Below the pieces are notes generated by a model. It searched no databases, had not been told where the DNA came from, and worked only from the letters and a program-made list of their open reading frames with translations. Below are positions 8,674-17,875 of a DNA stretch of 57,275 nt, one piece after another (the stretch's first letter is position 1; every line of letters starts with the position of its first letter). The DNA is taken from NCBI GenBank assembly GCA_028284225.1, contig JANQSD010000010.1:1-57275 (forward strand), given 5' to 3'. Source of the DNA: Arenicellales bacterium. GTDB lineage: Bacteria > Pseudomonadota > Gammaproteobacteria > Arenicellales > JAHEKD01. A program made the position numbers and the translations under genes.

Positions 8674-9936
8674 CTAACGATTCATCGACTTGAAGAAATC
8701 GGCATTATTCTTGGTCGCCTTAAGCTTATCCAGCAAAAACTCAATCGCTTGCACATCTTCCATTGGATGTAATAGCTTCCTGAGCAACCAGATTTTCTGC
8801 AACTCAGCCGGTTCAATTAATATCTCTTCCCGGCGAGTACTGGACCGACCAACAATTATTGCAGGATAAACCCGCTTTTCAGCAATGCTTCGGTCAAGAT
8901 GGATCTCACTGTTGCCTGTACCCTTGAATTCTTCGTAAATGACTTCATCCATTTTCGAGCCGGTATCAACCAGTGCAGTCGCCAGAATAGTAATACTGCC
9001 CCCTTCTTCAACATTTCTGGCGGCACCGAAAAATCGCTTTGGCCGTTGCAACGCATTAGCATCAACACCACCTGTCAAAACCTTACCTGATGCGGGTGCT
9101 ACAGTATTATATGCTCGCGCTAAACGGGTAATTGAATCAAGCAGAATAACAACATCCTGTTTTTGCTCAACCATCCGCTTGGCTTTCTCCAGCACCATTT
9201 CAGCAACTTGTACATGACGGGAAGCCGGCTCATCAAAGGTTGATGATACAACTTCACCTCTGACCATACGCTGCATCTCTGTCACTTCCTCGGGGCGCTC
9301 ATCAATCAATAAAACGATCAAATGGCTGTCAGGATGATTTGCTGCAATTGATTGGGCAATTTGTTGCAGAATCACTGTCTTACCTGATTTGGGCGAGGAA
9401 ACAATGAGTCCACGTTGGCCTTTTCCTATCGGTGCAATGATATCGATCACTCGGCCCGTCAAACCTTCTGCTGAACCGTTCTCACGCTCTAGTATAAACC
9501 GCTCTGTCGGATGCAGCGGCGTGAGATTCTCAAACAGAATCCTGCGCTTGCTTTCCTCCGGTGAGCAATTATTAATCGTTTCAACTTTCAGCAGGGCAAA
9601 ATAACGCTCTGAATCTTTAGGCGGCCTGATTAGACCGGCAACTGTATCACCGGTACGTAACCCAAAGCGCCTTATCTGACTGGGTGAAACATAGATATCA
9701 TCCGGTCCAGCCAGATAAGAACTGGTAGCGGAACGCAAAAAGCCGAAGCCGTCCTGCAAAATCTCTACTACACCCTCACCTTTGATATCTTCGCCCTTCT
9801 TAGCCTGGGTTTTTAAGATGGCAAAAATTTGATCCTGCTTACGCATACGGCCAACATTGTCCAGCTTTAATGATTGGGCAATATCAGCCAACTCGGTGGC
9901 AGACTTAAGTTTCAACTCAGTTAAATTAACAGACAT
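8674..9936 (-). CDS. rho: Transcription termination factor Rho
   Basis: Hexameric RNA-DNA helicase that ends transcripts. The 420 residues show the N-terminal helical and cold-shock RNA-binding domain (Gly-Phe-Gly-Phe-Leu-Arg near 63-68) and a RecA-like ATPase domain. The P-loop around 178-187 reads Ser-Ser-Pro-Lys-Ser-Gly-Lys-Thr, where many orthologues have Ala-Pro-Pro-Lys-Ala-Gly-Lys-Thr. It is followed by Glu-Arg-Pro-Glu-Glu-Val-Thr-Glu-Met and the Q/R loops. A 279-bp spacer upstream, with the hairpin near 10070-10110, probably forms the leader. Its position near trxA and rhlB is conserved in the class. Confidence 0.97.
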   Translation of the reverse strand: MSVNLTELKLKSATELADIAQSLKLDNVGRMRKQDQIFAILKTQAKKGEDIKGEGVVEILQDGFGFLRSATSSYLAGPDDIYVSPSQIRRFGLRTGDTVAGLIRPPKDSERYFALLKVETINNCSPEESKRRILFENLTPLHPTERFILERENGSAEGLTGRVIDIIAPIGKGQRGLIVSSPKSGKTVILQQIAQSIAANHPDSHLIVLLIDERPEEVTEMQRMVRGEVVSSTFDEPASRHVQVAEMVLEKAKRMVEQKQDVVILLDSITRLARAYNTVAPASGKVLTGGVDANALQRPKRFFGAARNVEEGGSITILATALVDTGSKMDEVIYEEFKGTGNSEIHLDRSIAEKRVYPAIIVGRSSTRREEILIEPAELQKIWLLRKLLHPMEDVQAIEFLLDKLKATKNNADFFKSMNR

Positions 9937-10067
9937 ACTATTTCAATGGTTTTGAGAAAAGGAATTTTTAAAGTTATTCGACTTGCCCGCTACAATAGCA
10001 AATCCGTTTTTTAATTCAAAAAAAAGGAAAAACCTTGAGGCGAAAAAGCGTAGGAATCTGTACTGAA

Positions 10068-10112
10068 CGGGAAGATACCATGTGAATCATCTCCCGTCCA
10101 GTGTTTAGTATA
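10068..10112 (-). promoter_or_regulatory. Imperfect hairpin in the rho leader region
   Basis: Imperfect inverted repeat between ACTGAACGGGA and TCCCGTCCAGT within the 279-bp gap between trxA and rho. It lies upstream of rho on the same strand. It could be the trxA terminator or part of the rho leader that mediates autogenous termination. The assignment rests on position and base pairing only. Otherwise the gap 9937-10215 shows no gene. Confidence 0.35.
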
Positions 10113-10215
10113 ATTTATATATTGCTACGTCAGAGCCTCTTATTGTTTGCCAACATGACCTCGCAGGTAAGTCTTTCCTACCCAATTGAGGTATGACTAA
10201 GCAATAAAGCGACCT

Positions 10216-10542
10216 CTATAGGTTTTCGTCAATAAATGCAATTAGCTGGGATTTAGAAACTGCACCCACCTTAGTGGCCTCAACATTACCATTCTTAAAT
10301 AACATTAATGTTGGAATGCCACGAATACCGTATTTAGGCGGTGTTTCAGGATTTTCATCAATATTAAGTTTAGAAACCATGAGCTGGCCTTCGTATTCAT
10401 CGGCAATTTCGCTCAAGATCGGGGCAATCATCTTACACGGGCCACACCACTCCGCCCAATAATCCAGTAATACAGGTTGCTGCGAGTTGAGTACCTGATC
10501 ATCAAATGTCGCATCAGTGACATGTGTAATCTTTTCAGACAT
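10216..10542 (-). CDS. trxA: Thioredoxin 1
   Basis: Cytoplasmic dithiol-disulfide oxidoreductase of 108 residues. The active site Trp32-Cys33-Gly-Pro-Cys36-Lys and the cis-proline region Gly-Ile-Pro-Thr-Leu are intact. It reduces ribonucleotide reductase, PAPS reductase and others. It is divergent from rhlB (122-bp shared promoter region) and followed by rho, the arrangement known from Escherichia coli. Confidence 0.97.
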   Translation of the reverse strand: MSEKITHVTDATFDDQVLNSQQPVLLDYWAEWCGPCKMIAPILSEIADEYEGQLMVSKLNIDENPETPPKYGIRGIPTLMLFKNGNVEATKVGAVSKSQLIAFIDENL

Positions 10543-10664
10543 TACAAATAAATCCTCTAAAGTAATTTTAAGCTAAGCACTTGCTTGGTTGATATAATAT
10601 GAGCATATCTAAACCCTAATTCAAGTCTAATTTTATTAAAATTGGATAATTAAGAAATTTCTTT

Positions 10665-12038
10665 ATGTCAAACAAACACTTAACTGAAGTTCGCTTTGAT
10701 CAGCTAGATCTGCCTGAGCAGCTAGTTCGAGCCTTGCATGAGAACAATTTTGAATTTTGCACTCCTATACAGGCAAAAACACTGCCCTTGTCACTAGCCG
10801 GGAAGGATGTTAGCGGTCAGGCACAAACCGGTACAGGTAAAACTATTTCTTTTTTATTGGCCTTGTTTACACGCTTGATGGCCCAGAATGAGGATAACTC
10901 CAATCGACTACGTGCATTAGTGATTGCCCCTACTCGTGAACTGGCTTATCAGATTTATCAAGATGCAATCACACTTAACAAGCACCTTAATTTCAATATT
11001 GGTTTAGCATATGGAGGCAAGGACTACCAACAACAAAGACAAATCATTGAGTCCGGTATTGATATTTTGATCGGAACACCTGGCCGAATTATTGACTATT
11101 ACAAGCAAAGCGTTTTCAAGTTGGACGCAATTGAAGTTATGGTTCTGGATGAAGCAGACCGTATGTTTGACCTGGGGTTCATCAAAGACATTCGCTTCTT
11201 ACTTCGGCGTTTGCCACCGGCAAGTCAACGTTTAAGCATGTTATTTTCAGCTACTTTTACTTATCGGGTGCATGAACTCGCCTATGAACACATGAATAAC
11301 CCGGAATCGATAAAAATCGAGGGCGAAAAAGTAACCGCAGAAAAAATATCTGAGTCAATTTATTATCCGGCAATGGAAGAAAAATTACCGTTGTTAATTA
11401 AACTTCTAACACAGATCGAACAAGGACGCTGTTTGGTTTTCGTTAACACCAAGTATGTCGGCGACAGGGTTTATCGCACCTTACGCGCTAATGATTTTAA
11501 AGCCGGACTTTTATCTGGCGATATCCAGCAACATAAACGTGAAAAGCTTTTACAGGCATTTAAGCAAGGCCGAACAAAAATTTTAGTGGCTACAGATGTT
11601 GCCGCCAGAGGGCTGCATATCGAAAACGTCAGTCATGTATTCAATTATGATTTACCTCAGGATTGTGAAGATTACGTCCACCGCGTTGGACGAACTGCAC
11701 GTGCAGGAGCTGATGGTAATGCCATTAGTTTTGCCTGCGAGCAATATGCGATAAATCTTACAGACATTGAAGAGTATATCGGTCATCCATTGCCTTCGGT
11801 CAGCGTACCCCATGATGATTTGCCAGAATACAAGCAGCCACAAGATCGAAAAACAAAAAGTAAAACCAAACCAAAGCAATCTGCAAATAAAGACAAGGCT
11901 AAAGCTTCGGCAAAGGACAAAAAACCACGATCTAAAAAATCAGCTGCTGAACCACCGAAAACTGAGATAAAAATACCAGAGGCGGTCATGCAGCGCAGAT
12001 TTTCTAAAAGAGGCTATGAAATACCAGCCGTTGGCTAG
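10665..12038 (+). CDS. rhlB: ATP-dependent RNA helicase RhlB
   Basis: DEAD-box helicase, in enterics a degradosome partner that unwinds RNA for decay. In the 457 residues the order of motifs is canonical: Q motif near 27-45, Ala-Gln-Thr-Gly-Thr-Gly-Lys-Thr, Pro-Thr-Arg-Glu-Leu-Ala, Asp-Glu-Ala-Asp, Ser-Ala-Thr, and His-Arg-Val-Gly-Arg-Thr-Ala-Arg. A Lys-rich low-complexity tail of about 70 residues follows and ends in Arg-Phe-Ser-Lys-Arg-Gly. The tail probably binds RNA. The name rests on the helicase core and on synteny with trxA-rho. Another RhlE-like paralogue is less likely. Confidence 0.88.
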   Translation: MSNKHLTEVRFDQLDLPEQLVRALHENNFEFCTPIQAKTLPLSLAGKDVSGQAQTGTGKTISFLLALFTRLMAQNEDNSNRLRALVIAPTRELAYQIYQDAITLNKHLNFNIGLAYGGKDYQQQRQIIESGIDILIGTPGRIIDYYKQSVFKLDAIEVMVLDEADRMFDLGFIKDIRFLLRRLPPASQRLSMLFSATFTYRVHELAYEHMNNPESIKIEGEKVTAEKISESIYYPAMEEKLPLLIKLLTQIEQGRCLVFVNTKYVGDRVYRTLRANDFKAGLLSGDIQQHKREKLLQAFKQGRTKILVATDVAARGLHIENVSHVFNYDLPQDCEDYVHRVGRTARAGADGNAISFACEQYAINLTDIEEYIGHPLPSVSVPHDDLPEYKQPQDRKTKSKTKPKQSANKDKAKASAKDKKPRSKKSAAEPPKTEIKIPEAVMQRRFSKRGYEIPAVG

Positions 12039-12094
12039 ATCCTGGCTAACCTTATATGATTTCGAGGAAAAATCGGTACAGACCCTCAAATAGG

Positions 12095-12203
12095 CTGTCT
12101 TTCTGAGGCGATAGCCGAAGAATCTCCTTTAAATCGGCTACATACTTAGATAATAGTATTATCTGAAACAGATTCTTCCTCGTTATTCTCGTCAGAATGA
12201 CAG
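12095..12203. repeat. Imperfect palindromic intergenic repeat
   Basis: Left arm 12095-12125 and right arm 12170-12203 are inverted copies: AGATTCTTC and the TCAGAATGACAG/CTGTCTTTCTGA ends pair. A perfect 17-bp palindrome AGATAATAGTATTATCT sits between them at 12148-12164. It lies between convergent rhlB and pgi, a common place for small dispersed repeats. No coding potential was seen. Confidence 0.6.
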
Positions 12204-12267
12204 TGGGTTGTGCTCGCTCAAGACAACAATAAGATATTGTTTTTATTGATATATTTTCAAGGCGGAG

Positions 12268-13911
12268 TTAACTACAATTGTGTTCTGCAGCTGAACAGAT
12301 AGTATCTGCCAGTAATCGCAAGTCAGCCATATCAGTGCGTTCAGTATGTACATGCAAAATTCTTCTGTCCCTGGTTTTTAGAGCCTGCATATCTCCCACA
12401 GCCTGAGCCTGATTAAGTTGTGCGAAGCTAAATGATTTATCCGGTATTGCTAAATCTTGTTCAAAACCTGAAGTAATAATTAGAAACACGCCATTGTTGG
12501 CGCCACCTTTGTGTAATTGACCCGTCGAATGCAAATAGCGCGGCCCTATACCTAAGGTTGCACAAATACTAAATTTATTTCTTAGATCCTCTGTAAGTGC
12601 CTGTAATATTGACGCCGTCTCTTGGTCCTGCGACCCATAAATCAGAATAGCCAGATAATCCGAAGGGTGTATAGATTGAATCAGATCAGCCACCTTACTT
12701 TGCAGGATGGTCTGCGAATGACGCCCCAAGATAACCGCACTTTTAGTAAAATTATCAACTCTTGAGTGATTAGATTGTGCCGGCAATTCGAGCTGCTCTA
12801 TGGTGATTGCTTTATTCTCACCCACGTTTGGCTCATCAAAAGGATTGATCTGCATTAGCGAACCTGCGATTGCAGTCGCCCACTCCCATTTAAAGAATTC
12901 ACCACCAATTTGAGTGATATTTACTACTCCGGAAAAAATGGGCTCTGTAGGTGTTGAAAATTGATTTGCCAGTCTGATTTCGAAACTATTATTTGAACCA
13001 TTACCGTGACTCTTAACAGTTTCAATCACGGGTAAAATTCCTTTTGATGATTTGCCTGTGCTTTCCGCGATAAGTTGCTCCAGCCAATCAGCAAAGGGTT
13101 TTAGTCCCGAACTTAACCTGATTATTAGTTTATCCAAGTTGTTTTCAGCCGCTAATCCGAGAATAATGCCTAACTTAGTCGCATCACTAATCGTTTGTGT
13201 TGACTGGCAATCAACAAGCGTCCGTTTTGCTGCCGCTAATAGTTGTGCTATGTCAATACCAAGCAACGCTGCTGGGACAAGACCAAAATAACTTAAAGCG
13301 GAAAATCTCCCGCCTACATCATCCGGATTAATAAAGCAGTGGAGGAAATCTTTTTGGTTGGCTAAATCTGCCAGGGCCGTGTCGGCATCGGTGATAGCAA
13401 TAAAATGCTGCCCCGCTTTATCAATATCTGCATCTTCTATTTGCTTATAAAAAAACCTAAATAAAGAGTCACTTTCAATAGTAGCACCTGACTTACTGGC
13501 CACAATGAAGAGAGTTTGCTTAAGATTCAGCGATTGATTTAATCGCTTAACAACATCCGGAGAAGTATTATCTGCCACATCCAAACTTAAATGATCCTGG
13601 TTTACTGGATCAGGAAAAAGCTTGCTAAATAATTCAGGTGCTAAACTGGACCCACCCATGCCAAGCAACACACAGTGTCTAAAACCTCTGGCATAAATAT
13701 CTTGCTTTATTTGGTTAATAACCGTAACTTGATCCAACATGGTATCAATACAGTCGATCCAGCCTAATCTGTTGCTAATACTATGTTGAACTGCCAAATC
13801 AGATGACCAAAGCGTTAAGTCCTTATCTGCCAGCCTTTTTTGCAAGTCCAAACCAATACCGGCTTCAAGCATTTGTTCATAAGGTTGTTGAATTTTTTCT
13901 GGAACAATCAC
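12268..13911 (-). CDS. pgi: Glucose-6-phosphate isomerase
   Basis: Interconverts glucose-6-phosphate and fructose-6-phosphate. The 547 residues contain two SIS-type sugar-phosphate domains. Family segments visible are Gly-Met-Gly-Gly-Ser-Ser near 86-92, the Ser-Lys-Ser-Gly-Ala-Thr-Ile-Glu phosphate loop, Gly-Gly-Arg-Phe-Ser-Ala, and the C-terminal His-Ser-Thr-Gly-Gln-Leu-His-Lys-Gly-Gly. The sequence is of the divergent type that is often fused to transaldolase in other bacteria, but here it stands alone. It is 5 bp downstream of the WaaG-WaaP gene on the same strand, so it may belong to the sugar/LPS operon. Confidence 0.92.
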   Translation of the reverse strand: MIVPEKIQQPYEQMLEAGIGLDLQKRLADKDLTLWSSDLAVQHSISNRLGWIDCIDTMLDQVTVINQIKQDIYARGFRHCVLLGMGGSSLAPELFSKLFPDPVNQDHLSLDVADNTSPDVVKRLNQSLNLKQTLFIVASKSGATIESDSLFRFFYKQIEDADIDKAGQHFIAITDADTALADLANQKDFLHCFINPDDVGGRFSALSYFGLVPAALLGIDIAQLLAAAKRTLVDCQSTQTISDATKLGIILGLAAENNLDKLIIRLSSGLKPFADWLEQLIAESTGKSSKGILPVIETVKSHGNGSNNSFEIRLANQFSTPTEPIFSGVVNITQIGGEFFKWEWATAIAGSLMQINPFDEPNVGENKAITIEQLELPAQSNHSRVDNFTKSAVILGRHSQTILQSKVADLIQSIHPSDYLAILIYGSQDQETASILQALTEDLRNKFSICATLGIGPRYLHSTGQLHKGGANNGVFLIITSGFEQDLAIPDKSFSFAQLNQAQAVGDMQALKTRDRRILHVHTERTDMADLRLLADTICSAAEHNCS

Positions 13912-13916
13912 AGCCT

Positions 13917-15803
13917 TTAATCCTGCATAGCTAATTCATTTGACATATCGGACAAGCGGCTTTGTTCTGAAGATGTTAACAAAGATTGTTTAAAAAACTC
14001 ATAGACCTCGGGTTGCTGCAACCAGTTTCGTAAAAAACGCCTTTTGTCCCGAAACAATTTATGTTGATGAAACTGTTTAGATTGATAAGAACGCATACTG
14101 TCTAAATCCAACACTTCAAGACGATCATCGCTGATTAAAAAATTACTGGCCTTCAAATCGCCATGGGCCAGATTTTGTACGGCCATAACCTGGAAAAAAT
14201 TTTTCATTAAATTGGCTGATAACTGTAATCGTTCTTGATCCGGATTATCCTTTAGAAATTCATGCAACGTCATGCCTGTCGAAAACTTTGCCAAATAATA
14301 CGATCTGCCTCTAAATTGTCCGACTCTATTCTCCCGATAACCCACCGGCATAGGCGTCAATAAACCCGCTTGCAATAGCCGATGGGCATAATTCCAGCAA
14401 ATTGAAGCACGGGTAACTCTGACACTACGTTTAAAAAAATGCCATGCACCTTTGGTGTTATAACGTTTTAGTACATACAGTTGGCCATCGCACTCAATCA
14501 CAGCAACTGTAGTAGTTTGATCATGTTTGATGATATTAATCGCATGATCATCCAGATATTTATCCGGATTGTCAAAAAGTTGACGAAGTTGCTGTGATTC
14601 AAACTCTGTCCGGTAAGTCAGGTAATATTGTGCAGATTTTTGTGTCCTGTATTTGCTCGCATGCTGTGACTTTTTTTGAACTATCTCAGGCACTTTTTGT
14701 TCAATAGTATTTGCTGCAAATACCGGCATCTCATACAGGTCCTTACGCTGACCATAGTTGCGGCCATTATCTGACCATTGCTGACGTTGATCTGACAACA
14801 GCATTTGTTCAAGTTTTGCACTCAATGCCTGTTGCGAGACCGGTGACTCAAGCACATGACCTGCATTGGCATCAGTAATATGTGATGCATAACCACAACT
14901 ATCCGTGGTCAGCACCGGCAAACCCGAGGCAATTGCTTCCAGTAAAACATTACCCGCCGCTTCTCGATATGCCGGATGAATCAACAAATCAGCCGCCTGC
15001 ATTAATTCCGGCACATCAAAACGCCCGCCTACAAATTCCACCGACTCCTGGATCCCCAGTCGTGTTGCTCTTTGTCTATAGGCCAATGCATTATCCTGAC
15101 CGACGACCATTAATCTGGTCTTTGCCCGCAGTGCCACGGATAAATCGGATATAGCTTCAATAGCGCGATCAAGTCCTTTGGTTTTAAAACCGGATCCGAC
15201 AAACAAAACCAGCAGTTGCTCATCACTTAAATTTAATTCGGCGCGCTTTTTGCTGCGGACCTGTTCTATATCATCTGTAATGACATTTTTTTTATCCAAT
15301 GCCGGTGGCAAAATCACAAAACGAGTTTCGTCAGTACCGTAATTATTTTGATAAATTTGTTTTTCTCGCCCTGACAACATTAGCAATACTGTATCTGACT
15401 GCACCCCAAATACCTCTTTCTCAAAGCGGGCAAAATGATGATGCCTGGGCGTTAGACGATAAAGGTCGCTATATTTGCTCGAAATTCTGTCGATATAACA
15501 AAAATCTCCAGCATAATAAAAATCAAGTTCCGGCATCTTGTTAAATCCGATCACAGCATCGTATTGACCGGTTGCTAAAAAAGGCCTGACTGTTTTGTAA
15601 TAGGCGGCATCACGGTTGTGATTAGTCCATTTGCCTGATGGTAACAAGTTAATGTTTACACTATCTGGGTAGTCGCCCTGCCACTCGTAAACATAAGCAT
15701 CAATCTGGTGTCCTCTACGCGCCATTTCATTAACAATGCTGAGAAATACACGTGATAAACCACTGTAAGGAAAATAGCGGAAAAGACAAAAAGCCAGTTT
15801 CAT
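13917..15803 (-). CDS. Fused LPS-core glycosyltransferase (WaaG-like) and kinase (WaaP-like)
   Basis: A 628-residue two-domain protein. Residues 1-370 are a GT4 glycosyltransferase resembling WaaG (glucosyl transfer to heptose I), with the N-terminal Gly-Leu-Ser-Arg loop and the GT4 E-x7-E motif Glu281/Glu289. Residues about 385-620 are a WaaP/Kdo-kinase-type domain with the catalytic His547-Gly-Asp549-Leu-Lys-x-Ser-Asn loop and a metal-binding Leu-Asp-Leu-Asp segment near 565. In most gammaproteobacteria these are neighbouring separate genes, so this is a fusion. It acts at the cytoplasmic face on the lipid A-core. It follows galE by 7 bp on the same strand. Confidence 0.88.
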   Translation of the reverse strand: MKLAFCLFRYFPYSGLSRVFLSIVNEMARRGHQIDAYVYEWQGDYPDSVNINLLPSGKWTNHNRDAAYYKTVRPFLATGQYDAVIGFNKMPELDFYYAGDFCYIDRISSKYSDLYRLTPRHHHFARFEKEVFGVQSDTVLLMLSGREKQIYQNNYGTDETRFVILPPALDKKNVITDDIEQVRSKKRAELNLSDEQLLVLFVGSGFKTKGLDRAIEAISDLSVALRAKTRLMVVGQDNALAYRQRATRLGIQESVEFVGGRFDVPELMQAADLLIHPAYREAAGNVLLEAIASGLPVLTTDSCGYASHITDANAGHVLESPVSQQALSAKLEQMLLSDQRQQWSDNGRNYGQRKDLYEMPVFAANTIEQKVPEIVQKKSQHASKYRTQKSAQYYLTYRTEFESQQLRQLFDNPDKYLDDHAINIIKHDQTTTVAVIECDGQLYVLKRYNTKGAWHFFKRSVRVTRASICWNYAHRLLQAGLLTPMPVGYRENRVGQFRGRSYYLAKFSTGMTLHEFLKDNPDQERLQLSANLMKNFFQVMAVQNLAHGDLKASNFLISDDRLEVLDLDSMRSYQSKQFHQHKLFRDKRRFLRNWLQQPEVYEFFKQSLLTSSEQSRLSDMSNELAMQD

Positions 15804-15810
15804 TAGGATA

Positions 15811-16812
15811 TTAGTTTCTGATTTTGGTTTCCCAATCTAATGCTGTGCGGCAAATCAGTTCAATATCGTTATGAGCCGGTGACCATTGCAGCTTGGTTTT
15901 AATTTTACTGTTGTCAGCAGCAATTGCTGGTGGGTCACCATCACGGCGCTGCCCTTCAATCACTTTAAAATCAACGCCGCTGACTTTTTTCATTACATCT
16001 ATAATTTCCCGCACACTATAGCCATGACCATAGCCGCAATTGAATACATCGGAGCTGCCCCCCTTTTGTAAATAGTCAAGAGCATCGAGATGGGCCTGCG
16101 CCAGGTCATCAACATGAATATAGTCTCTAATACACGTCCCGTCTGCAGTTGCATAATCGGTTCCAAAAATCGTTACTTGATCTCTCACACCTAATACCGC
16201 TTCGGCACAGACTTTAATCAAATGTGTTGTGTTTTCGGTTACTTGGCCAAGTTTGCCATCAGGTCTGGCACCGGCAACATTAAAATAGCGAAGCGCAACG
16301 TATTTAAAGTCAGATTCGATATAACCTGATTGGATAGCTGTATTAGTATCTTGCAAACTCCACTCGGTCACACATTTTGTCCGACCATAAGGGCTGATGG
16401 GCTGCATGGAAACATTCTCATCAACCGGAAACGTTTTAACCATGCCATAGACCGCACAGGTTGAAGAAAAAATAAAGTGCTTGATATTTGCCGCTAATGC
16501 CGCATTGATCAGATTCTGCGAAGCGACAACGTTATTCTTATAATACCTATTGGGCTGGGCGACCGACTCCGGAACTAATAAATGTGCTGCGAAATGCACA
16601 ATATCTTCAATGCCGTGGGTTTCGATCAACTGTGTTACCGTATCACTGTCTCCGACATCTCCTTCAATGAATACAGCATCTTTCGGTACAACAGATTTAA
16701 ACCCTGTACTCAGGTTATCAAGAATAACGACTTGATGCCCGTTCTCAATTAATTTACAGGCAGTATGCGAGCCAATGTAGCCCGCACCGCCTGTCACAAG
16801 TACTGTTTTCAT
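15811..16812 (-). CDS. galE: UDP-glucose 4-epimerase
   Basis: Interconverts UDP-glucose and UDP-galactose, supplying sugars for LPS and surface polysaccharides. The 333-residue short-chain dehydrogenase fold shows the NAD-binding Thr-Gly-Gly-Ala-Gly-Tyr-Ile-Gly (7-14) and the catalytic Ser-Ser-Thr followed by Tyr142-x-x-x-Lys146. Length and the Arg-Tyr-Phe-Asn-Val-Ala-Gly segment fit GalE. It lies inside the LPS-core cluster. Confidence 0.95.
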   Translation of the reverse strand: MKTVLVTGGAGYIGSHTACKLIENGHQVVILDNLSTGFKSVVPKDAVFIEGDVGDSDTVTQLIETHGIEDIVHFAAHLLVPESVAQPNRYYKNNVVASQNLINAALAANIKHFIFSSTCAVYGMVKTFPVDENVSMQPISPYGRTKCVTEWSLQDTNTAIQSGYIESDFKYVALRYFNVAGARPDGKLGQVTENTTHLIKVCAEAVLGVRDQVTIFGTDYATADGTCIRDYIHVDDLAQAHLDALDYLQKGGSSDVFNCGYGHGYSVREIIDVMKKVSGVDFKVIEGQRRDGDPPAIAADNSKIKTKLQWSPAHNDIELICRTALDWETKIRN

Positions 16813-16855
16813 TAATTTTGCTCCTTCGAAATTCCAAGATTAAGTTAATATCGGT

Positions 16856-17875
16856 TTAATCTGAAACTCCTTCAATTAAATCTTCAAGCTGCTGCCAGAC
16901 CAACTGTGCAGTAAATTGGTCAAAACACGCCGGCACCGATATTGATTCGCCTTTATAGTTACAATTTTTTAGCAAACAGGGCGAACATTCAAACTGCGCC
17001 TGCAGATGTTTTTGAAAAGCGCCAATTGTACCAGTACGGCGACTATCTGTTGCACCATAAAGATTAATACATGGAATAGATAGTGCTGCCGCTAAATGCC
17101 CCAGACCCGTATCAACCGCCACCACGGCTTTAGCATTTGATAACAGATTTGCAATTTCGTCTAAATTCAATTTTGGGCAAACCAAAGCATTACTATAATT
17201 TTCTGCTATTTCCTGGGCCCGAAAATGTTCCTCTTGGTTGCCCCACAATAATTTGACTTTATATTGATGTTCTGCAGCCAGGGAAACTAACTCGCGCCAT
17301 TTGTCTAACGGCCATTGCTTGCTTGACCAGGTTGTACCATGCAGAAAAACCAAATAATTACTATCAGGCCTATGATCAAACCGGGCTGCCTGAATTCCAT
17401 AATCCAAATCCGCAGGTAACGGGTAATTTAACGCCTGTGCAAATAGCTGACGAGTTCGCGTTACGGCATGTTCTTGCTTATCGACACTGTAGGCCAAATC
17501 ATAAAAACGGCTGGCCAACGGTTCCTTGATACTGTGCTTATCATAACCAACTTTGCATCCAAGGGCATAGCGTGATAACACTGCACTTTTCAACAATCCT
17601 TGAGCATCAATAATAAAATCGTAATGCTGTGCTGCCAGTCTTGTTTTCAAACGTTTTGTTTCGGACAAAAATTTACCGGGTTGTTTGCGCCAGCGCCTGG
17701 TGGCAGCTGTAAAAACCTGAGATACCGCCGGATGCCAGCCGGGGATAACACCGAAATGTTCCTCAACCAGCCAGTGTACCTCTATGTTTTCAACCTTTTT
17801 GGCGGCATCGGTGATGGCTGGCAAGGTATGAATTACATCCCCCAGTGAAGTCAATTTTACAACCAGTATCCGCAC
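16856..17875 (-). CDS. waaC: LPS heptosyltransferase I
   Basis: GT9 enzyme that adds the first heptose to Kdo-lipid A. The 339 residues begin with Arg-Ile-Leu-Val-Val-Lys-Leu-Thr-Ser-Leu-Gly-Asp, the WaaC N-terminal signature, and carry the C-terminal Val-Asp-Thr-Gly-Leu-Gly-His-Leu-Ala-Ala donor-binding segment. The start codon is GTG. It overlaps the waaF stop by one base (TAGTG), indicating coupled translation. Confidence 0.93.
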   Translation of the reverse strand: MRILVVKLTSLGDVIHTLPAITDAAKKVENIEVHWLVEEHFGVIPGWHPAVSQVFTAATRRWRKQPGKFLSETKRLKTRLAAQHYDFIIDAQGLLKSAVLSRYALGCKVGYDKHSIKEPLASRFYDLAYSVDKQEHAVTRTRQLFAQALNYPLPADLDYGIQAARFDHRPDSNYLVFLHGTTWSSKQWPLDKWRELVSLAAEHQYKVKLLWGNQEEHFRAQEIAENYSNALVCPKLNLDEIANLLSNAKAVVAVDTGLGHLAAALSIPCINLYGATDSRRTGTIGAFQKHLQAQFECSPCLLKNCNYKGESISVPACFDQFTAQLVWQQLEDLIEGVSD

